A stretch of DNA of 64,000 bases from Balaenoptera acutorostrata. Its lineage: Eukaryota; Chordata; Mammalia; Artiodactyla; Balaenopteridae. The DNA is taken from assembly GCF_949987535.1 (NCBI RefSeq), contig NW_026646029.1, positions 248,001-312,000 on the forward strand, given 5' to 3'. Of this stretch, positions 36,953 to 51,028 are shown in pieces. Every line of letters starts with the position of its first letter. Within the stretch, counting starts at the first letter, position 1. A program made the translations under genes and the position numbers. Under the pieces are notes generated by a model. That model was not told the origin of the DNA, made no database searches, and was given only the letters and a program-made list of their open reading frames with translations.

Positions 36953-38712
36953 AGTAAAGCAGCTGGAATGGCGATCCCGAGCACAAGGAGATGAGAAATG
37001 AGGTGCGTTTTAGAAACCTTTCCCGATCACACGGTGTACCATCTTCTGGGTTTCTCATGCATGTTTTCGACGTAGGAAGATGCCCTTGAACCTGGAGATT
37101 TGGGACCCATGGGATGGGTACCATGCAGTATTACTTTAAAGGGTGTGCGTTGGCTCACCCAACCTCACCAAACCTCTCAGCCCCAAGAGTGTCCACCCTT
37201 ATGTCTCAATCAGCTGTGGGTCTAGATATGGTCAATCCAGGTTGCATCAGAGCCCCTGAACGAATTTTGTAAGAATTCTTCTCTCTTTCACTGTCTTTGT
37301 TTCACCGGTTTTGAAAAGTCATTTATTTTTATAATGGGGTTTAGCTGCTTTTCACGGCTGTGTTTATGCCGCTTTCCACCCCCTTGACTCACTTACAGAG
37401 AGATATGAATACATAGGTTTGAAGATTCTTACTAGTCAGATATATTTTTGTGCGGTGAATAGGGGGTGTTGAGGCCAGTTCACTGAGCAAGGAGTAGGTC
37501 TTGTCTATTACATATTGGGTTTATGGAACGGTATCTGAGCTAATTTGAAACCCTTGTTTTATGCATCACCCCACCTCAGCTTTCCCGTTCAGCAGCCATA
37601 GTGTGTTTTCTAAATGTGTGACTCTCTTCTGTTTTGTCATTCAGGTCAAGTGTAGCGGTTTTTACATTCCCTCTATAAGTGATATCTTATGATAAGTGTC
37701 TTTTTCTGTGTGACTTATTTCACTTAGAATCGTCGTACCTAAATCCACTCATCGTGCTGCTACTAGCCTTATGACGTTGATTTCATGGCTGAGTGATATT
37801 CCATTGTACATGAGGACCACAACTTCTGTATCCATTTTTCTCTTTCCTAGGATATTTAAGGTGTAATGAAGTGGGGGTTCTTGTCAACAGAGCAGCCCTA
37901 AACTTTGGGGTGCCTGTGTCTTGCTGATTTTTAGTTTTCCCAATTTATACGCCCATGAGTGGAAGTGCCCTATGCTCTTCAAGCTGTGTTTTTTAGATGT
38001 TTCAGGACACACCGTCCACTTCTCCAGAGTGGCTGTTGGCAATTTACATCCCACCCATCAGCGTAGCAAGGCTCCCATTTCTCCATGGCCGGTCCTGCAT
38101 TTCTGGTTTGGACACTTTTTTCCGCATGGCCCTTTTGCCCGCTGGGAAGCGAGACTTCTTTGTAGCGCTGATTTGCCTTTCCAGGTTGCTTGGTTGGCCC
38201 AAAAGGGCGTATGCGTTTTTTCCTGAATATATTCAGGAAAAAACGCATGCGCCCTTTTTGGCCAAGGGCATCATTGTCCACGTTTTGCCGCTTTTCATGT
38301 GCTTTCAAGGCGATTCGAATCTACCTCCTGAAATCTGTTTACTGCAATTCTGCCTTGCTTTCAAATCCTCTTCGTTGCCATCCCTCAATATATTTGTGGA
38401 CGAGAGTTGTCATTTATAACTCTGCAGCTTTGGGAATTGCAGTGCCCCTGAGCTCCATTTTTCCAGTCGCTTTTTTGGGAGCTGGCCGCAAAAGCGCAGG
38501 ATTGCTTCAGGCACTATACTGGTTCCAGAGGGCAGGCTAAGCCTGTGCTTAATTCTTCTTCCTGATGGGAAAATAGAGTGACCTGTGCCTGTCCCAACAC
38601 CTAGAGCTAGTCTCTCATTGGTTCCCCCTCTTCCCGTTCATCCTCAGGACAAATTGCAACCTGTACGGAACAGGAGCTTAAAGGTGCTGATTCTCCAAGG
38701 AGGGAGATGGCT
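36953..38712 (+). repeat. Monomer M22, 1,760 bp, E (first of HOR copy 1)
   Basis: E-type with cgcatgcgcc in the right arm, shared only with M27. Palindrome 38194-38265 therefore has two mismatches, one per arm. Confidence 0.95.
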
Positions 38713-40471
38713 AGTAAAGCGGCTGGAATGGCGATCCCGAGCACAAGGAGATGAGAAATGAGGTGCGTTTTAGAAACCTTTCCCGATCACACGGTGTACC
38801 ATCTTCTGGGTTTCTCATGCATGTTTTCGACGTAGGAAGATGCCCTTGAACCTGGAGATTTGGGACCCATGGGATGGGTACCATGCAGTATTACTTTAAA
38901 GGGTGTGCGTTGGCTCACCCAACCTCACCAAACCTCTCAGCCCCAAGAGTGTCCACCCTTATGTCTCAATCAGCTGTGGGTCTAGATATGTTCAATCCAG
39001 GTTGCATCAGAGCCCCTGAACGAATTGTGTAAGAATTCCTCTCTCTTTCACTGTCTTTGTTTCACCGGTTTTGAAAAGTCATTTATTTTTATAATGGGGT
39101 TAAGCTGCTTTTCACGGCTGTGTTTATGCCGCTTTACACCCCCTTGACTCACTTACAGAGAGATATCAATACATATGTTTGAAGATTCTTACTAGTCAGA
39201 AATATTCTTGTGTGGTGAATGCGGGTGTTGAGTCCAGTTCACTGAGCAAGGAGTAGGTCTTGTCTATTACATATTGGGTTTATGGAACGGTATCTGAGCT
39301 AATTTGAAACCCTTGTTTTATGCATCACCCCACCTCACCTTTCCCGTTCAGCAGCCATAGTGTGTTTTCTAAAAGTGTGACTCTCTTCTGTTTTGTCATT
39401 CAGGTCAAGTGTAGCTGTTTTTACATTGCCTCAATAAGTGATATCTTATGATAAGTGTCTTTTTCTGTGTGACTTATTTCACTTAGAATCGTCGTACCTA
39501 AATCCACTCATTGTGCTGCTACTAGCCTTATGACGTTGATTTCATGTCTGAGTGATATTCCATTGTACATGAGGACCACAACTTCTGTATCCATTTTTCT
39601 CTTTCCTAGGATATTTAAGGTGTAATGAAGTGGGGGTTCTTGTCAACAGAGCAGCCCTAAACTTTGGGGTGCCTGTGTCTTGCTGATTTTTAGTTTTCCC
39701 AATTTATACGCCCATGCGTGGAAGTGCCCTATGCTCTCCAAGCTGTGTGTTTTAGATGTTTCAGGACACACCGTACACTTCTCCAGAGTGGCTGTTGGCA
39801 ATTTACATGCCGCCCATCAGCGTAGCAAGGCTCCCATTTCTCCATGGCCGGTCCTGCATTTCTGGTTTGGACACTTTTTTCCGCATGGCCCTTTTGCCTG
39901 CTGGGACGCGAGACTTCTTTGTAGCGCTGATTTGCCTTTCCAGGTTGCTTGGTTGGCCCAAAAGGGCGTATGCGTTTTTTCCTGAATATATTCAGGAAAA
40001 AACGCATACGCCCTTTTTGGCCAAGGGCCTCATTGTCCACGTTTTGCCGCTTTTCATGTGCTTTCAAGGCGATTCGAATCTACCCCCTGAAATCTGTTTC
40101 CTGCAATTCTGCCTTGCTTTCAAATCCTCTTCGTTGCCTTCCCTCAATATATTTGTGGACGAGAGTTATCATTTATAACTCTGCAGCTTTGGGAATTGCA
40201 GTGCCCCTGAGCTCCATTTTTCAAGTCGCTTTTTTGGGAGCTGGCCGCAAATGTGCAGGATTGCTTCAGGCACTATTCTGGTTCCAGAGGGCAGGCTAAG
40301 CCTGTGGTTAATTCTTCTTCCTGATGGGAAAATAGAGTGACCTGTGCCTGTCCCAACATCTAGAGCTAGTCTCTCATTGGTTCCCCCTCTTCCCGTTCAT
40401 CCTCAGGACTAATTGCAACCTGTACGTAACAGGAGGTTAAAGGTGCTGATTCTCCAAGGAGGGAGATGGCT
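38713..40471 (+). repeat. Monomer M23, 1,759 bp, A1
   Basis: A2-like left half with the 1-bp deletion and A1 right half (ggcccaaaag, gcaaatgtgcagg). Pairs with M28. Palindrome 39953-40024 has one mismatch. Confidence 0.95.
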
Positions 40472-42230
40472 AGTAAAGCAGCTGGAATGGCGATCCCGAG
40501 CACAAGGAGATGAGAAATGAGGTGCGTTTTAGAAACCTTTCCCGATCACACGGTGTACCATCTTCTGGGTTTCTCATGCATGTTTTCGACGTAGGAAGAT
40601 GCCCTTGAACCTGGAGATTTGGGACCCATGGGATGGGTACCATGCAGTATTACTTTAAAGGGTGTGCGTTGGCTCACCCAACCTCACCAAACCTCTCAGC
40701 CCCAAGAGTGTCCACCCTTATGTCTCAATCAGCTGTGGGTCTAGATATGTTCAATCCAGGTTGCATCAGAGCCCCTGAACGAATTGTGTAAGAATTCCTC
40801 TCTCTTTCACTGTCTTTGTTTCACCGGTTTTGAAAAGTCATTTATTTTTATAATGGGGTTAAGCTGCTTTTCACGGCTGTGTTTATGCCGCTTTACACCC
40901 CCTTGACTCACTTACAGAGAGATATCAATACATATGTTTGAAGATTCTTACTAGTCAGAAATATTCTTGTGTGGTGAATGCGGGTGTTGAGTCCAGTTCA
41001 CTGAGCAAGGAGTAGGTCTTGTCTATTACATATTGGGTTTATGGAACGGTATCTGAGCTAATTTGAAACCCTTGTTTTATGCATCACCCCACCTCACCTT
41101 TCCCGTTCAGCAGCCATAGTGTGTTTTCTAAAAGTGTGACTCTCTTCTGTTTTGTCATTCAGGTCAAGTGTAGCTGTTTTTACATTGCCTCAATAAGTGA
41201 TATCTTATGATAAGTGTCTTTTTCTGTGTGACTTATTTCACTTAGAATCGTCGTACCTAAATCCACTCATTGTGCTGCTACTAGCCTTATGACGTTGATT
41301 TCATGTCTGAGTGATATTCCATTGTACATGAGGACCACAACTTCTGTATCCATTTTTCTCTTTCCTAGGATATTTAAGGTGTAATGAAGTGGGGGTTCTT
41401 GTCAACAGAGCAGCCCTAAACTTTGGGGTGCCTGTGTCTTGCTGATTTTTAGTTTTCCCAATTTATACGCCCATGCGTGGAAGTGCCCTATGCTCTCCAA
41501 GCTGTGTGTTTTAGATGTTTCAGGACACACCGTACACTTCTCCAGAGTGGCTGTTGGCAATTTACATGCCGCCCATCAGCGTAGCAAGGCTCCCATTTCT
41601 CCATGGCCGGTCCTGCATTTCTGGTTTGGACACTTTTTTCCGCATGGCCCTTTTGCCTGCTGGGACGCGAGACTTCTTTGTAGCGCTGATTTGCCTTTCC
41701 AGGTTGCTTGGTTGGCCAAAAAGGGCGTATGCGTTTTTTCCTGAATATATTCAGGAAAAAACGCATACGCCCTTTTTGGCCAAGGGCCTCATTGTCCACG
41801 TTTTGCCGCTTTTCATGTGCTTTCAAGGCGATTCGAATCTACCCCCTGAAATCTGTTTCCTGCAATTCTGCCTTGCTTTCAAATCCTCTTCGTTGCCTTC
41901 CCTCAATATATTTGTGGACGAGAGTTATCATTTATAACTCTGCAGCTTTGGGAATTGCAGTGCCCCTGAGCTCCATTTTTCAAGTCGCTTTTTTGGGAGC
42001 TGGCCGCAAAAGTGCAGGATTGCTTCAGGCACTATTCTGGTTCCAGAGGGCAGGCTAAGCCTGTGGTTAATTCTTCTTCCTGATGGGAAAATAGAGTGAC
42101 CTGTGCCTGTCCCAACATCTAGAGCTAGTCTCTCATTGGTTCCCCCTCTTCCCGTTCATCCTCAGGACTAATTGCAACCTGTACGTAACAGGAGGTTAAA
42201 GGTGCTGATTCTCCAAGGAGGGAGATGGCT
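40472..42230 (+). repeat. Monomer M24, 1,759 bp, A2
   Basis: Standard A2; pairs with M29. Palindrome 41712-41783 is perfect. Confidence 0.95.
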
Positions 42231-43990
42231 AGTAAAGCAGCTGGAATGGCGATCCCGAGCACAAGGAGATGAGAAATGAGGTGCGTTTTAGAAACCTTTC
42301 CCGATCACACGGTGTACCATCTTCTGGGTTTCTCATGCATGTTTTCGACGTAGGAAGATGCCCTTGAACCTGGAGATTTGGGACCCATGGGATGGGTACC
42401 ATGCAGTATTACTTTAAAGGGTGTGCGTTGGCTCACCCAACCTCACCAAACCTCTCAGCCCCAAGAGTGTCCACCCTTATGTCTCAATCAGCTGTGGGTC
42501 TAGATATGGTCAATCCAGGTTGCATCAGAGCCCCTGAACGAATTTTGTAAGAATTCTTCTCTCTTTCACTGTCTTTGTTTCACCGGTTTTGAAAAGTCAT
42601 TTATTTTTATAATGGGGTTTAGCTGCTTTTCACGGCTGTGTTTATGCCGCTTTCCACCCCCTTGACTCACTTACAGAGAGATATGAATACATAGGTTTGA
42701 AGATTCTTACTAGTCAGATATATTTTTGTGCGGTGAATAGGGGGTGTTGAGGCCAGTTCACTGAGCAAGGAGTAGGTCTTGTCTATTACATATTGGGTTT
42801 ATGGAACGGTATCTGAGCTAATTTGAAACCCTTGTTTTATGCATCACCCCACCTCAGCTTTCCCGTTCAGCAGCCATAGTGTGTTTTCTAAATGTGTGAC
42901 TCTCTTCTGTTTTGTCATTCAGGTCAAGTGTAGCGGTTTTTACATTCCCTCTATAAGTGATATCTTATGATAAGTGTCTTTTTCTGTGTGACTTATTTCA
43001 CTTAGAATCGTCGTACCTAAATCCACTCATCGTGCTGCTACTAGCCTTATGACGTTGATTTCATGGCTGAGTGATATTCCATTGTACATGAGGACCACAA
43101 CTTCTGTATCCATTTTTCTCTTTCCTAGGATATTTAAGGTGTAATGAAGTGGGGGTTCTTGTCAACAGAGCAGCCCTAAACTTTGGGGTGCCTGTGTCTT
43201 GCTGATTTTTAGTTTTCCCAATTTATACGCCCATGAGTGGAAGTGCCCTATGCTCTTCAAGCTGTGTTTTTTAGATGTTTCAGGACACACCGTCCACTTC
43301 TCCAGAGTGGCTGTTGGCAATTTACATCCCACCCATCAGCGTAGCAAGGCTCCCATTTCTCCATGGCCGGTCCTGCATTTCTGGTTTGGACACTTTTTTC
43401 CGCATGGCCCTTTTGCCCGCTGGGAAGCGAGACTTCTTTGTAGCGCTGATTTGCCTTTCCAGGTTGCTTGGTTGGCCCAAAAGGGCGTATGCGTTTTTTC
43501 CTGAATATATTCAGGAAAAAACGCATACGCCCTTTTTGGCCAAGGGCATCATTGTCCACGTTTTGCCGCTTTTCATGTGCTTTCAAGGCGATTCGAATCT
43601 ACCTCCTGAAATCTGTTTACTGCAATTCTGCCTTGCTTTCAAATCCTCTTCGTTGCCATCCCTCAATATATTTGTGGACGAGAGTTGTCATTTATAACTC
43701 TGCAGCTTTGGGAATTGCAGTGCCCCTGAGCTCCATTTTTCCAGTCGCTTTTTTGGGAGCTGGCCGCAAAAGCGCAGGATTGCTTCAGGCACTATACTGG
43801 TTCCAGAGGGCAGGCTAAGCCTGTGCTTAATTCTTCTTCCTGATGGGAAAATAGAGTGACCTGTGCCTGTCCCAACACCTAGAGCTAGTCTCTCATTGGT
43901 TCCCCCTCTTCCCGTTCATCCTCAGGACAAATTGCAACCTGTACGGAACAGGAGCTTAAAGGTGCTGATTCTCCAAGGAGGGAGATGGCT
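42231..43990 (+). repeat. Monomer M25, 1,760 bp, E
   Basis: Standard E with cctgtgcttaattc, shared with M22 and M27 but not with its HOR partner M30. Palindrome 43472-43543 has one mismatch. Confidence 0.95.
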
Positions 43991-45750
43991 AGTAAAGCGG
44001 CTGGAATGGCGATCCCGAGCACAAGGAGATGAGAAATGAGGTGCGTTTTAGAAACCTTTCCCGATCACACGGTGTACCATCTTCTGGGTTTCTCATGCAT
44101 GTTTTCGACGTAGGAAGATGCCCTTGAACCTGGAGATTTGGGACCCATGGGATGGGTACCATGCAGTATTACTTTAAAGGGTGTGCGTTGGCTCACCCAA
44201 CCTCACCAAACCTCTCAGCCCCAAGAGTGTCCACCCTTATGTCTCAATCAGCTGTGGGTCTAGATATGGTCAATCGAGGTTGCATCACAACCCCTGAACG
44301 AATTGTGTAAGAATTTCTCTCTCTTTCACTGTCTTTGTTTCACGGGTTTTGAAAAGTCATTTATTTTTATAATGGGGTTTAGCTGCTTTTCACGGCTGTG
44401 TTTATGCCGCTTTACACCCCCTTGACTCACTTACAGAGACATATCAATATATAGGTTTGAAGATTCTTACTAGTCAGATATATTCTTGTGCGGTGAATAG
44501 GGGGTGTTGAGTCCAGTTCACTGAGCAAGGAGTAGGTCTTGTCTATTACATATTGGGTTTATGGAACGGTATCTGAGCTAATTTGAAACCCTTGTTTTAT
44601 GCATCACCCCACCTCACCTTTCCCGTTCAGCAGCCATAGTGTGTTTTCTAAACGTGTGACTCTCTTCTGTTTTGTCATTCAGGTCAAGTGTAGCTGTTTT
44701 TACATTGCCTCAATAAGTGATATCTTATGATAAGTGTCTTTTTCTGTGTGACTTATTTCACTTAGAATCGTCGTACATAAATCCACTCATTGTGCTGCTA
44801 CTAGCCTTATGACGTTGATTTCATGTCTGAGTGATATTCCATTGTACATGAGGACCACAACTTCTGTATCCATTTTTCTCTTTCCTAGGATATTTAAGGT
44901 GTAATGAAGTGGGGGTTCTTGTCAACAGAGCAGCCCTAAACTTTGGGGTGCCTGTGTCTTGCTGATTTTTAGTTTTCCCAATTTATACGCCCATGCGTGG
45001 AAGTGCCCTATGCTCTCCAAGCTGTGTGTTTTAGATGTTTCAGGACACACCGTACACTTCTCCAGAGTGGCTGTTGGCAATTTACATGCCGCCCATCAGC
45101 GTAGCAAGGCTCCCATTTCTCCATGGCCGGTCCTGCATTTCTGGTTTGGACACTTTTTTCCGCATGGCCCTTTTGCCTGCTGGGAAGCGAGACTTCTTTG
45201 TAGCGCTGATTTGCCTTTCCAGGTTGCTTGGTTGGCCAAAAAGGGCGTATGCGTTTTTTCCTGAATATATTCAGGAAAAAACGCATACGCCCTTTTTGGC
45301 CAAGGGCCTCATTGTCCACGTTTTGCCGCTTTTCATGTGCTTTCAAGGCGATTCGAATCTACCCCCTGAAATCTGTTTCCTGCAATTCTGCCTTGCTTTC
45401 AAATCCTCTTCGTTGCCTTCCCTCAATATATTTGTGGACGAGAGTTATCATTTATAACTCTGCAGCTTTGGGAATTGCAGTGCCCCTGAGCTCCATTTTT
45501 CAAGTCGCTTTTTTGGGAGCTGGCCGCAAAAGTGCAGGATTGCTTCAGGCACTATTCTGGTTCCAGAGGGCAGGCTAAGCCTGTGGTTAATTCTTCTTCC
45601 TGATGGGAAAATAGAGTGACCTGTGCCTGTCCCAACATCTAGAGCTAGTCTCTCATTGGTTCCCCCTCTTCCCGTTCATCCTCAGGACTAATTGCAACCT
45701 GTACGTAACAGGAGGTTAAAGGTGCTGATTCTCCAAGGAGGGAGATGGCT
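43991..45750 (+). repeat. Monomer M26, 1,760 bp, A3 (last of HOR copy 1)
   Basis: A3 with gctgtgtgttttag; pairs with M31. Palindrome 45232-45303 is perfect. Confidence 0.95.
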
Positions 45751-47510
45751 AGTAAAGCAGCTGGAATGGCGATCCCGAGCACAAGGAGATGAGAAATGAG
45801 GTGCGTTTTAGAAACCTTTCCCGATCACACGGTGTACCATCTTCTGGGTTTCTCATGCATGTTTTCGACGTAGGAAGATGCCCTTGAACCTGGAGATTTG
45901 GGACCCATGGGATGGGTACCATGCAGTATTACTTTAAAGGGTGTGCGTTGGCTCACCCAACCTCACCAAACCTCTCAGCCCCAAGAGTGTCCACCCTTAT
46001 GTCTCAATCAGCTGTGGGTCTAGATATGGTCAATCCAGGTTGCATCAGAGCCCCTGAACGAATTTTGTAAGAATTCTTCTCTCTTTCACTGTCTTTGTTT
46101 CACCGGTTTTGAAAAGTCATTTATTTTTATAATGGGGTTTAGCTGCTTTTCACGGCTGTGTTTATGCCGCTTTCCACCCCCTTGACTCACTTACAGAGAG
46201 ATATGAATACATAGGTTTGAAGATTCTTACTAGTCAGATATATTTTTGTGCGGTGAATAGGGGGTGTTGAGGCCAGTTCACTGAGCAAGGAGTAGGTCTT
46301 GTCTATTACATATTGGGTTTATGGAACGGTATCTGAGCTAATTTGAAACCCTTGTTTTATGCATCACCCCACCTCAGCTTTCCCGTTCAGCAGCCATAGT
46401 GTGTTTTCTAAATGTGTGACTCTCTTCTGTTTTGTCATTCAGGTCAAGTGTAGCGGTTTTTACATTCCCTCTATAAGTGATATCTTATGATAAGTGTCTT
46501 TTTCTGTGTGACTTATTTCACTTAGAATCGTCGTACCTAAATCCACTCATCGTGCTGCTACTAGCCTTATGACGTTGATTTCATGGCTGAGTGATATTCC
46601 ATTGTACATGAGGACCACAACTTCTGTATCCATTTTTCTCTTTCCTAGGATATTTAAGGTGTAATGAAGTGGGGGTTCTTGTCAACAGAGCAGCCCTAAA
46701 CTTTGGGGTGCCTGTGTCTTGCTGATTTTTAGTTTTCCCAATTTATACGCCCATGAGTGGAAGTGCCCTATGCTCTTCAAGCTGTGTTTTTTAGATGTTT
46801 CAGGACACACCGTCCACTTCTCCAGAGTGGCTGTTGGCAATTTACATCCCACCCATCAGCGTAGCAAGGCTCCCATTTCTCCATGGCCGGTCCTGCATTT
46901 CTGGTTTGGACACTTTTTTCCGCATGGCCCTTTTGCCCGCTGGGAAGCGAGACTTCTTTGTAGCGCTGATTTGCCTTTCCAGGTTGCTTGGTTGGCCCAA
47001 AAGGGCGTATGCGTTTTTTCCTGAATATATTCAGGAAAAAACGCATGCGCCCTTTTTGGCCAAGGGCATCATTGTCCACGTTTTGCCGCTTTTCATGTGC
47101 TTTCAAGGCGATTCGAATCTACCTCCTGAAATCTGTTTACTGCAATTCTGCCTTGCTTTCAAATCCTCTTCGTTGCCATCCCTCAATATATTTGTGGACG
47201 AGAGTTGTCATTTATAACTCTGCAGCTTTGGGAATTGCAGTGCCCCTGAGCTCCATTTTTCCAGTCGCTTTTTTGGGAGCTGGCCGCAAAAGCGCAGGAT
47301 TGCTTCAGGCACTATACTGGTTCCAGAGGGCAGGCTAAGCCTGTGCTTAATTCTTCTTCCTGATGGGAAAATAGAGTGACCTGTGCCTGTCCCAACACCT
47401 AGAGCTAGTCTCTCATTGGTTCCCCCTCTTCCCGTTCATCCTCAGGACAAATTGCAACCTGTACGGAACAGGAGCTTAAAGGTGCTGATTCTCCAAGGAG
47501 GGAGATGGCT
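45751..47510 (+). repeat. Monomer M27, 1,760 bp, E (first of HOR copy 2)
   Basis: Shares M22's right-arm change cgcatgcgcc. Palindrome 46992-47063 has two mismatches. Confidence 0.95.
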
Positions 47511-49269
47511 AGTAAAGCGGCTGGAATGGCGATCCCGAGCACAAGGAGATGAGAAATGAGGTGCGTTTTAGAAACCTTTCCCGATCACACGGTGTACCAT
47601 CTTCTGGGTTTCTCATGCATGTTTTCGACGTAGGAAGATGCCCTTGAACCAGGAGATTTGGGACCCATGGGATGGGTACCATGCAGTATTACTTTAAAGG
47701 GTGTGCGTTGGCTCACCCAACCTCACCAAACCTCTCAGCCCCAAGAGTGTCCACCCTTATGTCTCAATCAGCTGTGGGTCTAGATATGTTCAATCCAGGT
47801 TGCATCAGAGCCCCTGAACGAATTGTGTAAGAATTCCTCTCTCTTTCACTGTCTTTGTTTCACCGGTTTTGAAAAGTCATTTATTTTTATAATGGGGTTA
47901 AGCTGCTTTTCACGGCTGTGTTTATGCCGCTTTACACCCCCTTGACTCACTTACAGAGAGATATCAATACATATGTTTGAAGATTCTTACTAGTCAGAAA
48001 TATTCTTGTGTGGTGAATGCGGGTGTTGAGTCCAGTTCACTGAGCAAGGAGTAGGTCTTGTCTATTACATATTGGGTTTATGGAACGGTATCTGAGCTAA
48101 TTTGAAACCCTTGTTTTATGCATCACCCCACCTCACCTTTCCCGTTCAGCAGCCATAGTGTGTTTTCTAAAAGTGTGACTCTCTTCTGTTTTGTCATTCA
48201 GGTCAAGTGTAGCTGTTTTTACATTGCCTCAATAAGTGATATCTTATGATAAGTGTCTTTTTCTGTGTGACTTATTTCACTTAGAATCGTCGTACCTAAA
48301 TCCACTCATTGTGCTGCTACTAGCCTTATGACGTTGATTTCATGTCTGAGTGATATTCCATTGTACATGAGGACCACAACTTCTGTATCCATTTTTCTCT
48401 TTCCTAGGATATTTAAGGTGTAATGAAGTGGGGGTTCTTGTCAACAGAGCAGCCCTAAACTTTGGGGTGCCTGTGTCTTGCTGATTTTTAGTTTTCCCAA
48501 TTTATACGCCCATGCGTGGAAGTGCCCTATGCTCTCCAAGCTGTGTGTTTTAGATGTTTCAGGACACACCGTACACTTCTCCAGAGTGGCTGTTGGCAAT
48601 TTACATGCCGCCCATCAGCGTAGCAAGGCTCCCATTTCTCCATGGCCGGTCCTGCATTTCTGGTTTGGACACATTTTTCCGCATGGCCCTTTTGCCTGCT
48701 GGGACGCGAGACTTCTTTGTAGCGCTGATTTGCCTTTCCAGGTTGCTTGGTTGGCCCAAAAGGGCGTATGCGTTTTTTCCTGAATATATTCAGGAAAAAA
48801 CGCATACGCCCTTTTTGGCCAAGGGCCTCATTGTCCACGTTTTGCCGCTTTTCATGTGCTTTCAAGGCGATTCGAATCTACCCCCTGAAATCTGTTTCCT
48901 GCAATTCTGCCTTGCTTTCAAATCCTCTTCGTTGCCTTCCCTCAATATATTTGTGGACGAGAGTTATCATTTATAACTCTGCAGCTTTGGGAATTGCAGT
49001 GCCCCTGAGCTCCATTTTTCAAGTCGCTTTTTTGGGAGCTGGCCGCAAATGTGCAGGATTGCTTCAGGCACTATTCTGGTTCCAGAGGGCAGGCTAAGCC
49101 TGTGGTTAATTCTTCTTCCTGATGGGAAAATAGAGTGACCTGTGCCTGTCCCAACATCTAGAGCTAGTCTCTCATTGGTTCCCCCTCTTCCCGTTCATCC
49201 TCAGGACTAATTGCAACCTGTACGTAACAGGAGGTTAAAGGTGCTGATTCTCCAAGGAGGGAGATGGCT
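47511..49269 (+). repeat. Monomer M28, 1,759 bp, A1
   Basis: Matches M23 except for private changes such as gaaccaggag and gacacattttt. Palindrome 48751-48822 has one mismatch. Confidence 0.95.
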
Positions 49270-51028
49270 AGTAAAGCAGCTGGAATGGCGATCCCGAGCA
49301 CAAGGAGATGAGAAATGAGGTGCGTTTTAGAAACCTTTCCCGATCACACGGTGTACCATCTTCTGGGTTTCTCATGCATGTTTTCGACGTAGGAAGATGC
49401 CCTTGAACCTGGAGATTTGGGACCCATGGGATGGGTACCATGCAGTATTACTTTAAAGGGTGTGCGTTGGCTCACCCAACCTCACCAAACCTCTCAGCCC
49501 CAAGAGTGTCCACCCTTATGTCTCAATCAGCTGTGGGTCTAGATATGTTCAATCCAGGTTGCATCAGAGCCCCTGAACGAATTGTGTAAGAATTCCTCTC
49601 TCTTTCACTGTCTTTGTTTCACCGGTTTTGAAAAGTCATTTATTTTTATAATGGGGTTAAGCTGCTTTTCACGGCTGTGTTTATGCCGCTTTACACCCCC
49701 TTGACTCACTTACAGAGAGATATCAATACATATGTTTGAAGATTCTTACTAGTCAGAAATATTCTTGTGTGGTGAATGCGGGTGTTGAGTCCAGTTCACT
49801 GAGCAAGGAGTAGGTCTTGTCTATTACATATTGGGTTTATGGAACGGTATCTGAGCTAATTTGAAACCCTTGTTTTATGCATCACCCCACCTCACCTTTC
49901 CCGTTCAGCAGCCATAGTGTGTTTTCTAAAAGTGTGACTCTCTTCTGTTTTGTCATTCAGGTCAAGTGTAGCTGTTTTTACATTGCCTCAATAAGTGATA
50001 TCTTATGATAAGTGTCTTTTTCTGTGTGACTTATTTCACTTAGAATCGTCGTACCTAAATCCACTCATTGTGCTGCTACTAGCCTTATGACGTTGATTTC
50101 ATGTCTGAGTGATATTCCATTGTACATGAGGACCACAACTTCTGTATCCATTTTTCTCTTTCCTAGGATATTTAAGGTGTAATGAAGTGGGGGTTCTTGT
50201 CAACAGAGCAGCCCTAAACTTTGGGGTGCCTGTGTCTTGCTGATTTTTAGTTTTCCCAATTTATACGCCCATGCGTGGAAGTGCCCTATGCTCTCCAAGC
50301 TGTGTGTTTTAGATGTTTCAGGACACACCGTACACTTCTCCAGAGTGGCTGTTGGCAATTTACATGCCGCCCATCAGCGTAGCAAGGCTCCCATTTCTCC
50401 ATGGCCGGTCCTGCATTTCTGGTTTGGACACTTTTTTCCGCATGGCCCTTTTGCCTGCTGGGACGCGAGACTTCTTTGTAGCGCTGATTTGCCTTTCCAG
50501 GTTGCTTGGTTGGCCAAAAAGGGCGTATGCGTTTTTTCCTGAATATATTCAGGAAAAAACGCATACGCCCTTTTTGGCCAAGGGCCTCATTGTCCACGTT
50601 TTGCCGCTTTTCATGTGCTTTCAAGGCGATTCGAATCTACCCCCTGAAATCTGTTTCCTGCAATTCTGCCTTGCTTTCAAATCCTCTTCGTTGCCTTCCC
50701 TCAATATATTTGTGGACGAGAGTTATCATTTATAACTCTGCAGCTTTGGGAATTGCAGTGCCCCTGAGCTCCATTTTTCAAGTCGCTTTTTTGGGAGCTG
50801 GCCGCAAAAGTGCAGGATTGCTTCAGGCACTATTCTGGTTCCAGAGGGCAGGCTAAGCCTGTGGTTAATTCTTCTTCCTGATGGGAAAATAGAGTGACCT
50901 GTGCCTGTCCCAACATCTAGAGCTAGTCTCTCATTGGTTCCCCCTCTTCCCGTTCATCCTCAGGACTAATTGCAACCTGTACGTAACAGGAGGTTAAAGG
51001 TGCTGATTCTCCAAGGAGGGAGATGGCT
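49270..51028 (+). repeat. Monomer M29, 1,759 bp, A2
   Basis: Partner of M24 with no private change noticed. Palindrome 50510-50581 is perfect. Confidence 0.95.

Larger units (their letters stand above)
36953..45750 (+). repeat. Higher-order repeat copy 1: E-A1-A2-E-A3 (M22-M26), 8,798 bp
   Basis: Five subtypes in fixed order. Each monomer here has a closer match 8,798 bp downstream than its immediate neighbour. The length equals five monomers minus two 1-bp deletions, in M23 and M24. Confidence 0.88.
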